Assembly: GCF_030063195.1 (NCBI RefSeq)
Contig: NZ_JASISS010000007.1
Span: 30,279-94,278 of the forward strand
Length of the DNA: 64,000 nucleotides
Source of the DNA: Cryobacterium sp. PH31-AA6
GTDB lineage: Bacteria; Actinomycetota; Actinomycetes; Actinomycetales; Microbacteriaceae
Direction: 5' to 3'
In this document: positions 18,327 through 28,050 of the stretch, in pieces
Layout of the letters: each line of letters starts with the position of its first letter
How positions within the stretch are numbered: the stretch's first letter is position 1
Notes under the pieces: generated by a model
Databases searched by the model: none
What the model was told of the DNA's origin: nothing
The model's input: the letters and a program-made list of their open reading frames with translations, nothing else
Position numbers and translations under genes: made by a program

Positions 18327-18355
18327 GGGCCGATCATCCGATCGGCCCTTTTTTT
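18327..18355 (+). terminator. Rho-independent terminator after the DUF3040 gene
   Basis: GGGCCGAT (18327-18334), loop CATCCG, ATCGGCCC (18341-18348) and then seven Ts. This is the clearest intrinsic terminator in the window and separates DUF3040 from the dcw cluster. The 104 bases between the stop codon and this hairpin hold nothing I recognise. Confidence 0.93.
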
Positions 18356-18410
18356 GTGCCCGAAATCGACCGAGCTCGCCAATTGCGGTGATTCTCCCTC
18401 CACCACCGAT

Positions 18411-18531
18411 GGCCAGTGAATTTGGGGGATTGGGGGGAATAAATCCCGAAAGGGGGTAAATATTCACTAGTTGGTGGGGCAAAGTGGAGTAAAGTGGAGC
18501 AACACCTGAACCTGGCCGGAAGGGGTGATGA
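18411..18531 (+). promoter_or_regulatory. dcw cluster promoter region with MraZ operator
   Basis: Three 10-bp direct repeats with a GTGGRG core occupy 18471-18500 (TTGGTGGGGC, AAAGTGGAGT, AAAGTGGAGC). This is the known form of MraZ boxes, tandem TGGG/GTGG repeats at one helical turn. The AT-rich TAAATATTC just before (18457-18465) is a candidate -10, so MraZ bound at the repeats would block transcription of its own operon. A ribosome binding site GGAAGGGG (18519-18525 region) precedes the ATG at 18532. Confidence 0.8.
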
Positions 18532-18963
18532 ATGTTCCTCGGGACCTATGCCCCCAAGCTCGACGAAAAAGGACGCGTCATCCTTCCCGCGAAATTCCGC
18601 GACGAGTTGTCGCCGGGAATCGTCATGACCCGTGGCCAGGAGAACTGCCTCTACGTCTTCACCACCCGTGAGTTCGAGGCATTCGCCGAGAAGATCGGCC
18701 AGGCGCCGCTCTCCGACAAGGCCGCCCGCAGCTACGCGCGGATGACCCTCTCCGGTGCCAGTGCCGAGACCCCCGACAAGCAGAACCGGGTGACCATTCC
18801 GGCCAACCTGCGCAGCTACGCCGGGCTGGACCGTGACCTCACCGTCATCGGCGCCGGAACCCGGGTCGAGATCTGGGACAGCGCGGCGTGGGAGCGCTAC
18901 CTCGCCGAACAGGAAACCTCATTCGCAAACACTTCGGAGGAGGTGATTCCGGGACTCATTTAG
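18532..18963 (+). CDS. mraZ: transcriptional regulator MraZ
   Basis: A 143-residue protein with two SpoVT/AbrB-like halves, marked by [17 protein letters not shown] and [19 protein letters not shown]. MraZ forms ring oligomers that bind tandem repeats before its own gene and represses the dcw operon in Escherichia coli. Matching repeats are present upstream at 18471-18500. The ATG at 18532 has the purine-rich GGAAGGGG upstream; [15 protein letters not shown] is the usual N-terminus. First gene of the cluster. Confidence 0.97.
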   Translation: MFLGTYAPKLDEKGRVILPAKFRDELSPGIVMTRGQENCLYVFTTREFEAFAEKIGQAPLSDKAARSYARMTLSGASAETPDKQNRVTIPANLRSYAGLDRDLTVIGAGTRVEIWDSAAWERYLAEQETSFANTSEEVIPGLI

Positions 18964-19064
18964 CACCTGGCGCCTGACTCCCAGCCGTTCTCCCTGACAC
19001 ACTTCCCCGGTGCCAGGAAGGAATGGATGGGGATCAGGATCCAGGAACTACTCCCGGGAACAAT

Positions 19065-20018
19065 ATGGCCATCAACGACATCCACACCCCCGTCATGCTC
19101 GACCGATGCGTCGAACTGCTCGCCCCGGCACTCGAGCAGCCCGGCGCGGTGCTCGTCGATGCCACCCTCGGCATGGCAGGGCACGCGGAGGCCATCCTCC
19201 AGCGATTCCCCAACCTCGTGCTGGTCGGTCTCGACCGCGACCTCGAGGCCCTCGCCATCGCCGAGGAGCGGCTCAAACCGTTCCGCGACCGCGTACACCT
19301 CGTGCACACCGTCTACGACGGCATCCGTGAGGCCCTCGACGGTCTCGGCATCCGCGAGGTGAACGGGATCCTCTTCGACCTCGGCGTGTCGTCACTGCAG
19401 CTCGACCGGGTGGAGCGCGGCTTCTCCTATTCGAAGGACGCGCCCCTGGACATGCGGATGGACAACACCAGCGACCTCACCGCCGAGGTCATCCTCGCCA
19501 CCTACAGCGAAGCGGACCTGCGCCGGATCTTCCGTGACTATGGCGAAGAAAAACTCGCCGCCCGCTACGCGAAGGCCATCGCCGAGTCCCGGGAGACGAC
19601 GCCGATGACCCGGTCGGCCCAGTTGGTCCAGGTGATCACCGCGGTCACGCCGGTCGCCGTGCAGCGCACGGGGCACCCGGCGAAGAGGGTCTTCCAGGCG
19701 CTCCGGATCGAGGTCAACCAGGAACTGGCCGTTCTCGAACGCGCCATCCCGGCCGCGCTCGACGCGGTCACGGTCGGCGGGCGAATCGTCGTGATGGCCT
19801 ACCAGTCACTCGAGGACCGGATCGTCAAGAAGCTCCTCGCCGCAGCGTCGGGCTCAACCGCCCCCGCCGGACTGCCGATCGAACTGCCCGAACACAAACC
19901 ACTATTCAAATTGCTCATCAGAGGCGCTGAACTGGCCTCCGAAGAGGAAAAAGCGAGTAATCCGCGCGCGACGTCAGTCCGACTTCGCGCCGCCGAGCGA
20001 CTGAGGAGAGCCGCATGA
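19065..20018 (+). CDS. rsmH: 16S rRNA (cytosine(1402)-N(4))-methyltransferase
   Basis: A 317-residue RsmH (MraW), which methylates N4 of C1402 in 16S rRNA using S-adenosylmethionine. Motifs include [71 protein letters not shown] and [14 protein letters not shown] chose the ATG at 19065 because the family begins at DIHTPVML; an in-frame ATG at 19023 would add 14 residues and sits too close to its AGGAAGG. The stop overlaps the ftsL start by four bases. Confidence 0.94.
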   Translation: MAINDIHTPVMLDRCVELLAPALEQPGAVLVDATLGMAGHAEAILQRFPNLVLVGLDRDLEALAIAEERLKPFRDRVHLVHTVYDGIREALDGLGIREVNGILFDLGVSSLQLDRVERGFSYSKDAPLDMRMDNTSDLTAEVILATYSEADLRRIFRDYGEEKLAARYAKAIAESRETTPMTRSAQLVQVITAVTPVAVQRTGHPAKRVFQALRIEVNQELAVLERAIPAALDAVTVGGRIVVMAYQSLEDRIVKKLLAAASGSTAPAGLPIELPEHKPLFKLLIRGAELASEEEKASNPRATSVRLRAAERLRRAA

Positions 20019-20617
20019 GTGACAATCTCGCACGCGTCCTGCGACCGAACTGGGACAACACCCCGGCTTCGGTCCCCGCGCACGACACCCGCCACATCGA
20101 GATCGTCGCGACCCGCGACCAGCGCCAGGCGCGGCCCCGGATCGTCTACGCCCTCTCCGCCGTCGCCGGCATGGCGACCATCGTCGTCATCCAGCTGCTG
20201 CTCAGCGTGGGGATCTCCCAGGGCGCCTACGAGGTGTCCCGGCTGGAAGCCAGCCAGGTCGAGCTCGGCCGCACCGCCGAGAGCGTGACCGAAGACCTCG
20301 TCCGGATCTCCTCACCACAGAGCCTGGCCGCGAACGCCGAGGCACTGGGCATGGTGAGCAATTCCAACCCCGTCTACCTTCGGCTGTCCGACGGCGCCGT
20401 GCTCGGGGCCCCTGCCTCGGCCAGCGGGAGTCAGGGCGGCGCGGCGAGTCTCGTGCCGAATGCGCTGCTCGCCGGCGTACCTTTGGTCACGCAGCTGCCC
20501 CAGGGCAGCGGGCAGGGAGCCAGCGTCGGGGGCTCAACGGCAGACACGTCGGCGAGGACCGCCGCCGTCACACCCAAGACAGCACCGAACGGGATCCCCA
20601 CCCCGGCAACCCGCTAA
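20015..20617 (+). CDS. ftsL: FtsL-like cell division protein
   Basis: A 200-residue bitopic membrane protein in the ftsL position. A cytoplasmic N-terminus of about 45 residues leads to one membrane helix ([20 protein letters not shown], about 46-65). A short coiled coil follows ([22 protein letters not shown]) with the FtsL-like [15 protein letters not shown]. The last 80 residues are low-complexity Ala/Gly/Ser/Thr, making it longer than typical FtsL. FtsL links FtsQ/DivIC to FtsW/FtsI. It starts at ATG in a 4-base overlap (ATGA) with rsmH, with TGAGGAGAG upstream. Confidence 0.85.
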   Translation: MSDNLARVLRPNWDNTPASVPAHDTRHIEIVATRDQRQARPRIVYALSAVAGMATIVVIQLLLSVGISQGAYEVSRLEASQVELGRTAESVTEDLVRISSPQSLAANAEALGMVSNSNPVYLRLSDGAVLGAPASASGSQGGAASLVPNALLAGVPLVTQLPQGSGQGASVGGSTADTSARTAAVTPKTAPNGIPTPATR

Positions 20618-20638
20618 CTGCCCGGCAACCCGCTAACT
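20602..20638 (+). repeat. 18-bp duplication across the ftsL stop codon
   Basis: CCCGGCAACCCGCTAACT occurs at 20602-20619 and again at 20621-20638 with one base between. The first copy contains the ftsL stop codon TAA and the second lies in the ftsL-ftsI gap. The two copies are identical, which suggests a recent slippage or duplication. Confidence 0.9.
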
Positions 20639-20687
20639 CCTCAGCACCCGCCAACCCCGTGGCCCCGGCCGCAGTAAGGATCAGACG

Positions 20688-22466
20688 GTGGCGACGAACA
20701 CCCGGTCAAGCAGGCGCCGCATCGCGGGGACGATGGTGGTCCTGTTCGCGATCATTGCGCTCTTCGTGGTCAAACTCGTCGACATCCAGGTCGTCCGCGC
20801 AGACACCCTGAGCGCCGAATCGCTCGGCAACCGGTCCGTCGAACAACCCGTATACGGCTCGCGCGGTGACATTCTCGACACCAACGGCGTCGTGCTGGCC
20901 GGAACGGTGATGCGCTACAACATCACCCTGTCGCCGCGGAACGCCGCGGAATTCGACCGCACCACCGCCGGGGGCGAGGTCACCGTGACGGTTGCCCAGG
21001 CCGCGGCAGAGGTCGGCGCGCTCACCGGCAAGACCGGCGACTCCATCCTCGCGATCATTTCGGCGGCCCTCGCCGAGGACAAGAACTCTGATTACGCGTT
21101 CGTCGCGAAGGCCGTCGACGTCGACGTCTTCCGTGCGGTCGACAAACTCGAAATCCCCTGGATCTACTTCGAGAAGAACCCGAGCCGGGTCTACCCGGAC
21201 GGGGCCGTCGCCGGCAACCTGATCGGCTTCGTCTCGTCAGGGGGAGACGCCCAGGCCGGCCTCGAGCTGGGGCAGGATGCCTGCCTCGCCAGCACGAACG
21301 GTGTCGAGACCTATGAAAAGGGCGCCGACGGGGTTCGCCTGCCGCAGAGTACCGTCACCACCAGCCAGGCCGAGGACGGCGGCGACGTCGTCACCACCAT
21401 CGACTCCGACCTCAACTGGTACGTGCAGCAGGTGCTCGCCAAGCAGGCCCAGGCCACCGGTGCCGCCTGGGGCACCGTCGTCGTGCAGGAGGTCAAGACG
21501 GGCAAGCTCGTGGCCGTGGCTGACTACCCGTCGGTCGACCCCAACAACGTCGGCGGGACAGCGAACCCCGAGGACCGCGGTTCGCGGGCCTTCACGGCCT
21601 CCTTCGAACCGGGGTCAACCTTCAAGGCGCTCACCGCGGCATCCGTGCTCGACGCCGGCCTCGCCACGCCCGACAGTAAGATCGTGGCGCCCTACCGGTA
21701 CCTGCCGCCGAACGGGGCCAACGTCAACGACAGCTCGGGCCACGCCGACCTGAACCTGACCCTCACCGGCGTGCTGATCGAATCCTCCAACACCGGAATG
21801 TCGAAGTTCGGCGAGCTGCTCAGCGACCAGCAGCGGTATGACTACATGACCGCATTCGGCCTGGGCAGGCCCACCGAGGTGCAGTTCCCCGCCGAGGACA
21901 GCGGCATCCTGCACGACTGGCAGAACTGGGACAACCAGACGAAATACGCCACCATGTTCGGCCAGGGGCTGACCACCACCGCTCTGCAGGTTTCCAGCAT
22001 CTACCAGGCCATTGCCAACAACGGCGTGCGGCTCCCCGTGCAACTGGTCGAGGGCTGCCGCCAGGCGGACGGCACCATGAGCGAGGTGCCGGCAACCGCC
22101 GGAACCCAAATCGTTTCGGCCTCGGCCGCCCGCGAAACCGCGGACATGCTGGAGATGGTGTACCAGAAGGCATGGTTGTCGACGAAGTGGAACATCCCCG
22201 GCTACCGGGTCGCGGCCAAGACGGGCACCGCACAGATGCCGGACGGCCACGGCGGCTACACCCACGGCTACCTGGTCTCGGTTTCCGGCTTCGCTCCGGC
22301 GGACGATCCTGAGTACGTCGTTTCGGTCAGCCTCGCAGATCCTGTTAAACTGAACTCTTCTGCGGCATCTGCTCCGATCTTCCAAGAGGTCATGAGCCAG
22401 GTGCTGAAGAAGTACCGGGCAGTCCCATCGGGCGCCGCCGCGCCTGCGCTTCCCGGCACCTGGTAA
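20688..22466 (+). CDS. ftsI: penicillin-binding protein 3, septal transpeptidase
   Basis: A 592-residue class B penicillin-binding protein that cross-links septal peptidoglycan with FtsW. One N-terminal membrane helix (about 12-30) is followed by the pedestal domain starting EQPVYGSRGDILDTNG. The transpeptidase motifs are STFK at 310-313 (active Ser310), SSN at 366-368 and KTG at 511-513. No PASTA repeats follow, unlike some Gram-positive PBPs. GTG start with AAGGA seven bases upstream. It lies between ftsL and murE as in other dcw clusters. Confidence 0.96.
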   Translation: MATNTRSSRRRIAGTMVVLFAIIALFVVKLVDIQVVRADTLSAESLGNRSVEQPVYGSRGDILDTNGVVLAGTVMRYNITLSPRNAAEFDRTTAGGEVTVTVAQAAAEVGALTGKTGDSILAIISAALAEDKNSDYAFVAKAVDVDVFRAVDKLEIPWIYFEKNPSRVYPDGAVAGNLIGFVSSGGDAQAGLELGQDACLASTNGVETYEKGADGVRLPQSTVTTSQAEDGGDVVTTIDSDLNWYVQQVLAKQAQATGAAWGTVVVQEVKTGKLVAVADYPSVDPNNVGGTANPEDRGSRAFTASFEPGSTFKALTAASVLDAGLATPDSKIVAPYRYLPPNGANVNDSSGHADLNLTLTGVLIESSNTGMSKFGELLSDQQRYDYMTAFGLGRPTEVQFPAEDSGILHDWQNWDNQTKYATMFGQGLTTTALQVSSIYQAIANNGVRLPVQLVEGCRQADGTMSEVPATAGTQIVSASAARETADMLEMVYQKAWLSTKWNIPGYRVAAKTGTAQMPDGHGGYTHGYLVSVSGFAPADDPEYVVSVSLADPVKLNSSAASAPIFQEVMSQVLKKYRAVPSGAAAPALPGTW

Positions 22467-22478
22467 GAAAGCGACCCC

Positions 22479-24023
22479 GTGACCGAATTGGCACCCTCGG
22501 CTCTCCGCCCCCAGCATCCGGTCCCGCGATCGTTGTCCGGCCTGGTAGATGAGTTTGAACTCTTCCTGCGCGGAGACAGTGACGGCCTGGAGGTGACCGG
22601 TGTGAGCCTGAGCTCACGCACGGTCCAACCCGGAGACCTGTACGTCGGAGTCCCCGGGAGGGCCAGCCACGGCGCGGCCTTCGCCGCAGCGGCAAGGGAT
22701 GCCGGCGCCGTCGCTATCCTGACCGACGAGGCCGGTGCGCTCCTCGCCGCCGGTAGCGGCCTGCCCGTGCTGGTCACCCCGGATGCCCGTGCCGCCCTCG
22801 GCGCCGTCGCCGCGTGGATCTACCGCACCGACGAGAACCCCGCGACCCTCTTCGGCGTCACCGGCACCAACGGCAAGACCAGCGTCGTCTACCTGCTCTT
22901 CGCCATCCTGAACCAGCTCGGCGTCGTGTCCGGGCTCACCTCGACCGCGGAGCGCCGGATCGGCGACCTCGCCGTCGTCAGCGCGCTGACCACGCCAGAA
23001 GCCACCGAACTGCACGCTCTCCTGGCCCGCATGCGCGAGGCCGAGGTGCGCGCCGTCGCGATCGAGGTCTCCGCCCAGGCGCTGACCCGCCACCGGGTCG
23101 ACGGGCTCGTCTTCGATGTTGCCGGTTTCACGAACCTCAGTCACGACCACCTCGACGACTATGCCGGGCTGGACGAGTACTTCCAGGCCAAGCTCGAGCT
23201 CTTCCAGCCCGACCGCTCCCGCCGCGGCGTCGTCACCGTCGACTCGGACTGGGGCCGCCGTATCGTCGACGAGTGCCGCATCCCGGTGACGACCCTGAGC
23301 AGCCGGCCGGACGTCGAGGCCGACTGGCACATGACCATCGTCGACGAATCCGCGTTCTACACCGAGTTCCTGCTGGAGGGGCCGGAGGGCCGCCGCCTGC
23401 AGACCAGGGTGCCTCTTCTCGGCTGGTTCATGGCCGCCAATGCTGCCCTCGCCATCCTGCTCCTGGTCGAATCCGGCTACGACCTCGAGGCGATTGCGCA
23501 CACCCTCGACCGCGACGGCGGGATCGATGTCTACATTCCCGGTCGGGCCGAGCGCATCTCCGCCGACCGTGGGCCGCTCGTCTACATTGACTACGGTCAC
23601 AGCCCCGACGCCTTCCTCAACACGCTCGCCGCGATCCGCAAGTTCACCCCCGGGCGCGTGATCATGGTCTTCGGCGCCGACGGCGACCGTGACACCACGA
23701 AACGAGCGGATATGGGGGCCATCGCCGCGAGGGGCGCGGATGTCGTGGTTGTCACCGACTTCCACCCGAGGTTCGAGGACCCGGCCGCCATTCGCGCGAC
23801 ACTCCTCGCCGCGGCACGGGAGGCGGTTCCGACCGGAGAATTCTACGAGGTCCCCGATCCCCGCACAGCCTTCCGCAAGGCGGTCTCCCTCGCCGAGGAA
23901 GGCGACGCGATCCTGTACGCCGGCCCCGGCCACGAGAACTACCACGAGGTCGCCGGAGTGAAAATTCCCTATTCCGCCCGGGATGACTCCCGCCTGGCGC
24001 TGCGCGAAGCGGGGTGGTTGTAA
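22479..24023 (+). CDS. murE: UDP-MurNAc-tripeptide synthetase, unusual specificity loop
   Basis: A 514-residue Mur ligase that adds the third stem-peptide residue to UDP-MurNAc-L-Ala-D-Glu. The ATP loop [11 protein letters not shown], the TTPEATELHALLARM segment and the carbamylated-lysine region are present. The diaminopimelate-recognition motif DNPR of E. coli type enzymes is replaced by FHPR (TDFHPRFEDP, residues 426-435). The third amino acid is therefore probably not meso-diaminopimelate. Microbacteriaceae are known for B-type peptidoglycan with Lys, Orn, diaminobutyrate or homoserine at position 3, but the actual substrate cannot be read. GTG start; murF begins at the next base after the stop. 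Confidence 0.93.
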   Translation: MTELAPSALRPQHPVPRSLSGLVDEFELFLRGDSDGLEVTGVSLSSRTVQPGDLYVGVPGRASHGAAFAAAARDAGAVAILTDEAGALLAAGSGLPVLVTPDARAALGAVAAWIYRTDENPATLFGVTGTNGKTSVVYLLFAILNQLGVVSGLTSTAERRIGDLAVVSALTTPEATELHALLARMREAEVRAVAIEVSAQALTRHRVDGLVFDVAGFTNLSHDHLDDYAGLDEYFQAKLELFQPDRSRRGVVTVDSDWGRRIVDECRIPVTTLSSRPDVEADWHMTIVDESAFYTEFLLEGPEGRRLQTRVPLLGWFMAANAALAILLLVESGYDLEAIAHTLDRDGGIDVYIPGRAERISADRGPLVYIDYGHSPDAFLNTLAAIRKFTPGRVIMVFGADGDRDTTKRADMGAIAARGADVVVVTDFHPRFEDPAAIRATLLAAAREAVPTGEFYEVPDPRTAFRKAVSLAEEGDAILYAGPGHENYHEVAGVKIPYSARDDSRLALREAGWL

Positions 24024-25436
24024 ATGATCGCGCTCAGCCTCAGCCAGATCGCCCAGGCAGTCGGCGGAGAGCTCCACCTGCACGGGAGCAGCCTCACGGC
24101 GGACTCCCTGGTCGACGGCGCCGTCAATACCGACTCTCGTGAGATCGGGGCAGGGGCGATCTTCGTCGCCAAGCCGGGTGACGTCACCGACGGGCACCTC
24201 TTCGCGCCCGCGGCGGTCGAGCGCGGTGCCGTTCTCCTCATCGTGGAGCGCGTGCTCGACCTTCCCGTCGCCCAGATCGTGGTTCCCGACGCGGTCACCG
24301 CCCTCGGCGACCTGGCGACCGACGTCGTCGCGAGGGTCAGGGCGGCCGGCAACCTCAAGATCATCGGCATCACCGGCTCCAACGGCAAGACGACCACCAA
24401 AAACCTGCTCCGGGCCGTGCTGAACCGGGTCGGCCCGACCATCGCCGCCCGGGAATCCTTCAACAACGAGGTCGGCGCGCCGCTCACGATGCTCGGCCTC
24501 ACCCTCGACAGCCGCTTCCTGGTCGCCGAGATGGGGGCAAGTGCCGTCGGCGAGATCGCCAGGCTCGTGCGGATGGCCAGGCCGGACATCGGAATCGTCC
24601 TCAAGGTCGGCCTCGCCCACGCCGGTGAATTCGGCGGCATCGACGCGACCGTGCGCGCCAAAACCGAGATGGTCACCGACCTGCTCGAGACGGACGTGGC
24701 CGTGCTCAACGCCGACGACCCCCGCGTGGCCGGCATGGCCGCGCACACCAGCGCGCAGGTCACCTGGTTCGGCCAGCACGGCACGGACGGCGTGCGCGCC
24801 ACCGACGTCGTCGTCTCCGCCGAAGGCACCGCGTTCCGGCTGCACCTGGCATCGGGGGACAGCCGCCCGGTGGCCTTCCGGGTGCTCGGCGAGCACCACG
24901 TGATGAACGCGCTGGCGGCCGCGGCCGCCGCCGAGCTTCTCGGCGTCGACATCGACCTGATCGTGTCGGCCCTCGAATCGGTGCACACCGCCGAACGCTG
25001 GCGGATGGAGGTCATGGGCGGCCGAGACGGCGTCACCATCATCAACGACGCCTACAACGCGAGCCCCGACTCGATGACCGCCGCGCTGAAGACCCTCGCG
25101 CAGATCCGCCGACCCGACCAGCGCACCATTGCCGTGCTCGGTGAAATGAGCGAACTCGGCGAACTGGCCGGGGAAGAGCACGACCGGGTCGGGCTTCTCG
25201 CCGTTCGCCTGAACATCTCCCAACTCATCGTGGTGGGGCGCCCCGCCAGGCGGATGCACATCAGCACGATCAACGAGGGGTCGTGGGACGGCGAATCGGA
25301 GTTCGTCGAGTCAGCCGACGACGCCTTCACCCTGCTCTGCGCCACCGTGCGACCGGGGGATATCGTGCTGGTCAAATCGTCGAATTCGGCCGGACTTCGA
25401 TTCCTCGGCGACAGACTAGGGGAGTTCTTCTCGTGA
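24024..25436 (+). CDS. murF: UDP-MurNAc-pentapeptide synthetase
   Basis: A 470-residue Mur ligase that adds D-Ala-D-Ala to the UDP-MurNAc-tripeptide. Seen are the N-terminal [16 protein letters not shown] segment, the ATP loop [14 protein letters not shown], the [12 protein letters not shown] segment and [12 protein letters not shown] of the C-terminal domain. The ATG immediately follows the murE stop with no gap and no good ribosome binding site, so translation is likely coupled to murE. The last bases overlap the mraY start (GTGA). Confidence 0.96.
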   Translation: MIALSLSQIAQAVGGELHLHGSSLTADSLVDGAVNTDSREIGAGAIFVAKPGDVTDGHLFAPAAVERGAVLLIVERVLDLPVAQIVVPDAVTALGDLATDVVARVRAAGNLKIIGITGSNGKTTTKNLLRAVLNRVGPTIAARESFNNEVGAPLTMLGLTLDSRFLVAEMGASAVGEIARLVRMARPDIGIVLKVGLAHAGEFGGIDATVRAKTEMVTDLLETDVAVLNADDPRVAGMAAHTSAQVTWFGQHGTDGVRATDVVVSAEGTAFRLHLASGDSRPVAFRVLGEHHVMNALAAAAAAELLGVDIDLIVSALESVHTAERWRMEVMGGRDGVTIINDAYNASPDSMTAALKTLAQIRRPDQRTIAVLGEMSELGELAGEEHDRVGLLAVRLNISQLIVVGRPARRMHISTINEGSWDGESEFVESADDAFTLLCATVRPGDIVLVKSSNSAGLRFLGDRLGEFFS

Positions 25437-26533
25437 TTGCACTGCTGAGCGCCGGAGCCATGTCGCTCGTCTTCACCCTGGCCTTCACCCCGTTGTTCAT
25501 CCGGCTGTTCAAGAAGCTCGGCTGGGGACAGTTCATCCGCGACGACGGTCCGCAGAGCCACCACGCCAAGCGCGGCACCGCCACGATGGGCGGCATCATC
25601 ATCATCGTCGGCACGCTGGTCAGCTACTTCCTGGCCATGTTCATCGACCAACGGAGGATTCCGGCCTCCGCGCTGCTCGTCTTGTTCATGATGGTGGGCC
25701 TCGGTCTGGTCGGTTTCCTCGACGACTTCCTCAAGACACGGAACCAGCGCAGCCTCGGCCTCGGCGGCTGGGCCAAGATCGCCGGCCAGGTCATCGTTGC
25801 CGGCACGTTCGCCTACCTCTCCCTCCAGTTCCCGAACCGGCACGGTCTGACCCCCGCCTCGACCCGGATCTCGTTCATCAGGGACCTGCCGATCGATTTC
25901 ATGCAGCTGGGCACCGTGGTCGGGATCACCGTCTTCATCATCTGGATCTGCCTGATCGTCGCGGCGACCTCGAACGGCGTGAACGTGACGGACGGCCTCG
26001 ACGGGCTCGCCACCGGTTCCTCAATCCTCGCGATCGGCTCCTTCATCGTGATCGGATTCTGGCAGTCAAACCAGGCCAGGTTCGGCGGGGCAGAGCTCGC
26101 CGATGTCTACCGCTCGTATGACACCAGGGACCCGCTCGACCTGGCGATTGTTTCTGCTGCCATCGTCGGCGGGTTGATCGGCTTCCTGTGGTGGAACACC
26201 TCGCCGGCGAAGATCTTCCTCGGCGACACCGGTTCGCTCGCGATCGGCGGCGCCCTTGCCGCCCTCGCGATCCTCAGCCGCACGGAACTCCTGCTCGTGC
26301 TCCTCGGCGGCATCTTCGTGATCGAAACCGGCTCCGTCATCGTGCAGCGCGCCTACTTCAAGGTCACCCGCGGCAAGCGCATCTTCCTGATGAGCCCCAT
26401 CCACCACCACTTCGAGCTCAAGGGCTGGGCCGAGGTCACCGTGGTCGTGCGGTTCTGGATCATCGGTGGTCTGCTCGTGGCGGCCGGCGTCGGCACGTTC
26501 TACCTCGAATGGCTGTCGGCGGTGCCCAATTGA
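25433..26533 (+). CDS. mraY: phospho-MurNAc-pentapeptide-transferase
   Basis: A 366-residue polytopic membrane enzyme with about ten helices. It transfers phospho-MurNAc-pentapeptide to undecaprenyl phosphate to make lipid I. Family motifs are [52 protein letters not shown] and [13 protein letters not shown] chose the GTG at 25433, which overlaps the murF stop by four bases and has AGGGGAG upstream. The longer frame upstream is a shadow of murF. Confidence 0.97.
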   Translation: MIALLSAGAMSLVFTLAFTPLFIRLFKKLGWGQFIRDDGPQSHHAKRGTATMGGIIIIVGTLVSYFLAMFIDQRRIPASALLVLFMMVGLGLVGFLDDFLKTRNQRSLGLGGWAKIAGQVIVAGTFAYLSLQFPNRHGLTPASTRISFIRDLPIDFMQLGTVVGITVFIIWICLIVAATSNGVNVTDGLDGLATGSSILAIGSFIVIGFWQSNQARFGGAELADVYRSYDTRDPLDLAIVSAAIVGGLIGFLWWNTSPAKIFLGDTGSLAIGGALAALAILSRTELLLVLLGGIFVIETGSVIVQRAYFKVTRGKRIFLMSPIHHHFELKGWAEVTVVVRFWIIGGLLVAAGVGTFYLEWLSAVPN

Positions 26534-28050
26534 GCCGTCTTGACGAACTGACCAGCTGGCACGCCGACTGGCAAGGCCTGCGCGTTGCGGTCCTCGGACT
26601 CGGCGTCACCGGATTCGCCGCCGCGGACACCCTGGCCGAATTGGGCGCCGACGTGCTCGTCGTGGCCGGCTCCGCACCAGAAGACCGCGCCCGGCTGCTC
26701 GGCGTCATCGGGGCGCGTCTGGTGCAGGCCGACCTGGCCGCCGACCCCGTGGCGATCGGCGACCTGGTCGAGCACCGACCGGAACTGCTGATCGTGTCGC
26801 CCGGCTTCCACCCCGACCATCCACTCCTGCTCTGGGCGGCACGAAACGAGATCCCGGTCTGGGGCGACATCGAACTCGCCTGGCGGCTGCGCGACAAGGT
26901 CGGTACCCCGGCCGAGTGGATCCTCGTCACCGGCACCAACGGCAAAACGACGACCGTGCAGCTGACCGCGACCATGCTCGCCGCCGCCGGCCTCCGGGTT
27001 GCCCCATGCGGCAACATCGGCGTGCCCGTGCTCGACGCCGTACGCGACCCGCAGGGCTGGGACGTGCTCGTCGTCGAACTGTCCAGCTACCAGCTGCACC
27101 ACCTTCCGCGGACCGGCCCCGGAGCCCTCGTGCCCTGGGCGAGCGTCTGCCTCAACATCGCCGACGACCACCTCGACTGGCACGGGTCGGCGGAGGCCTA
27201 CCGCGACGCCAAGGCCACCGTCTACGCGAACACGCGGGTGGCCTGCGTCTACAACAAGGCCGACGCAGCCACGATGCGGATGGTCGAGGAAGCCGAGGTG
27301 CAGGACGGCGCCCGGGCGATCGGATTCGGCCTGGGCGTGCCCGGCCCGAGCGACTTCGGCATCGTCGACGGCATTCTCTGCGACCGGGCCTTCCACGAGG
27401 ACCGTTTCGAGACGGCGGTTGAAATCAGCACGGTTGCCGAGCTCAGGGCACACGGACTCGGCGCCCACCACCTCATCGCCGACATCCTCGCCGCCGCCGC
27501 GCTCGCTCGATCCTTCGGCGTGCTGCCCGCGGTCATCCACGACGCCCTCGAGGGCTTCCGTCTCGACGCGCACCGGATCGAGATCGTCGCCGAGGCCGCC
27601 GGAATCCGCTGGATCGACGATTCGAAGGCCACCAACCCGCACGCCGCCGACGCTTCCCTCGCGGCGTTCGAATCGGTGGTCTGGCTGGTCGGCGGTCTGC
27701 TCAAGGGTGTCGACATCGACCAGCTGGTCGCCGGCCACGTCGCCCACCTCCGCGGCGCCATCATCATCGGCACCGACCGGGAGGCACTGCGGGAGGCATT
27801 CCGGCGACACGCGCCCCGGCTGCGCGTCTTCGAGATCACGACACAGGACACTGGTCAGGTGATGCCGGACGCCGTGCGACTGGCCGCCGAGGTGGCCGAA
27901 CTCGGCGACGTCGTGCTACTCGCCCCGGCGGCGGCATCGATGGACCAGTTCACCGACTACGCCCAGCGCGGCCGGTTGTTCGCAGAAGCCGTACGGGACT
28001 ATTTGGGAGGTGAGGCGGGTGACGAATCCGCCTCGGCTCCGCGGGCCTAG
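26530..28050 (+). CDS. murD: UDP-MurNAc-L-alanine:D-glutamate ligase
   Basis: A 506-residue Mur ligase adding D-glutamate to UDP-MurNAc-L-Ala. The N-terminal nucleotide-binding fold is [18 protein letters not shown], the ATP loop is [18 protein letters not shown], and [13 protein letters not shown] is in the C-terminal domain. The start is TTG at 26530, overlapping the mraY stop by four bases (TTGA); no ATG or GTG lies in frame near the conserved start. Translation is probably coupled to mraY. The 3' end overlaps ftsW by 32 bases. Confidence 0.94.
   Translation: MSRLDELTSWHADWQGLRVAVLGLGVTGFAAADTLAELGADVLVVAGSAPEDRARLLGVIGARLVQADLAADPVAIGDLVEHRPELLIVSPGFHPDHPLLLWAARNEIPVWGDIELAWRLRDKVGTPAEWILVTGTNGKTTTVQLTATMLAAAGLRVAPCGNIGVPVLDAVRDPQGWDVLVVELSSYQLHHLPRTGPGALVPWASVCLNIADDHLDWHGSAEAYRDAKATVYANTRVACVYNKADAATMRMVEEAEVQDGARAIGFGLGVPGPSDFGIVDGILCDRAFHEDRFETAVEISTVAELRAHGLGAHHLIADILAAAALARSFGVLPAVIHDALEGFRLDAHRIEIVAEAAGIRWIDDSKATNPHAADASLAAFESVVWLVGGLLKGVDIDQLVAGHVAHLRGAIIIGTDREALREAFRRHAPRLRVFEITTQDTGQVMPDAVRLAAEVAELGDVVLLAPAAASMDQFTDYAQRGRLFAEAVRDYLGGEAGDESASAPRA

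Noticed and set aside
18223..18531. RNA gene in the longest gene-free gap
   Set aside because: The gap is explained by the DUF3040 terminator and the dcw promoter with MraZ boxes; no tRNA, RNase P RNA or other conserved RNA fold was recognised.
22614..25259. 881-codon open frame on the minus strand opposite murE/murF
   Set aside because: No family motifs, no ribosome binding site, composition of a GC-rich shadow frame.
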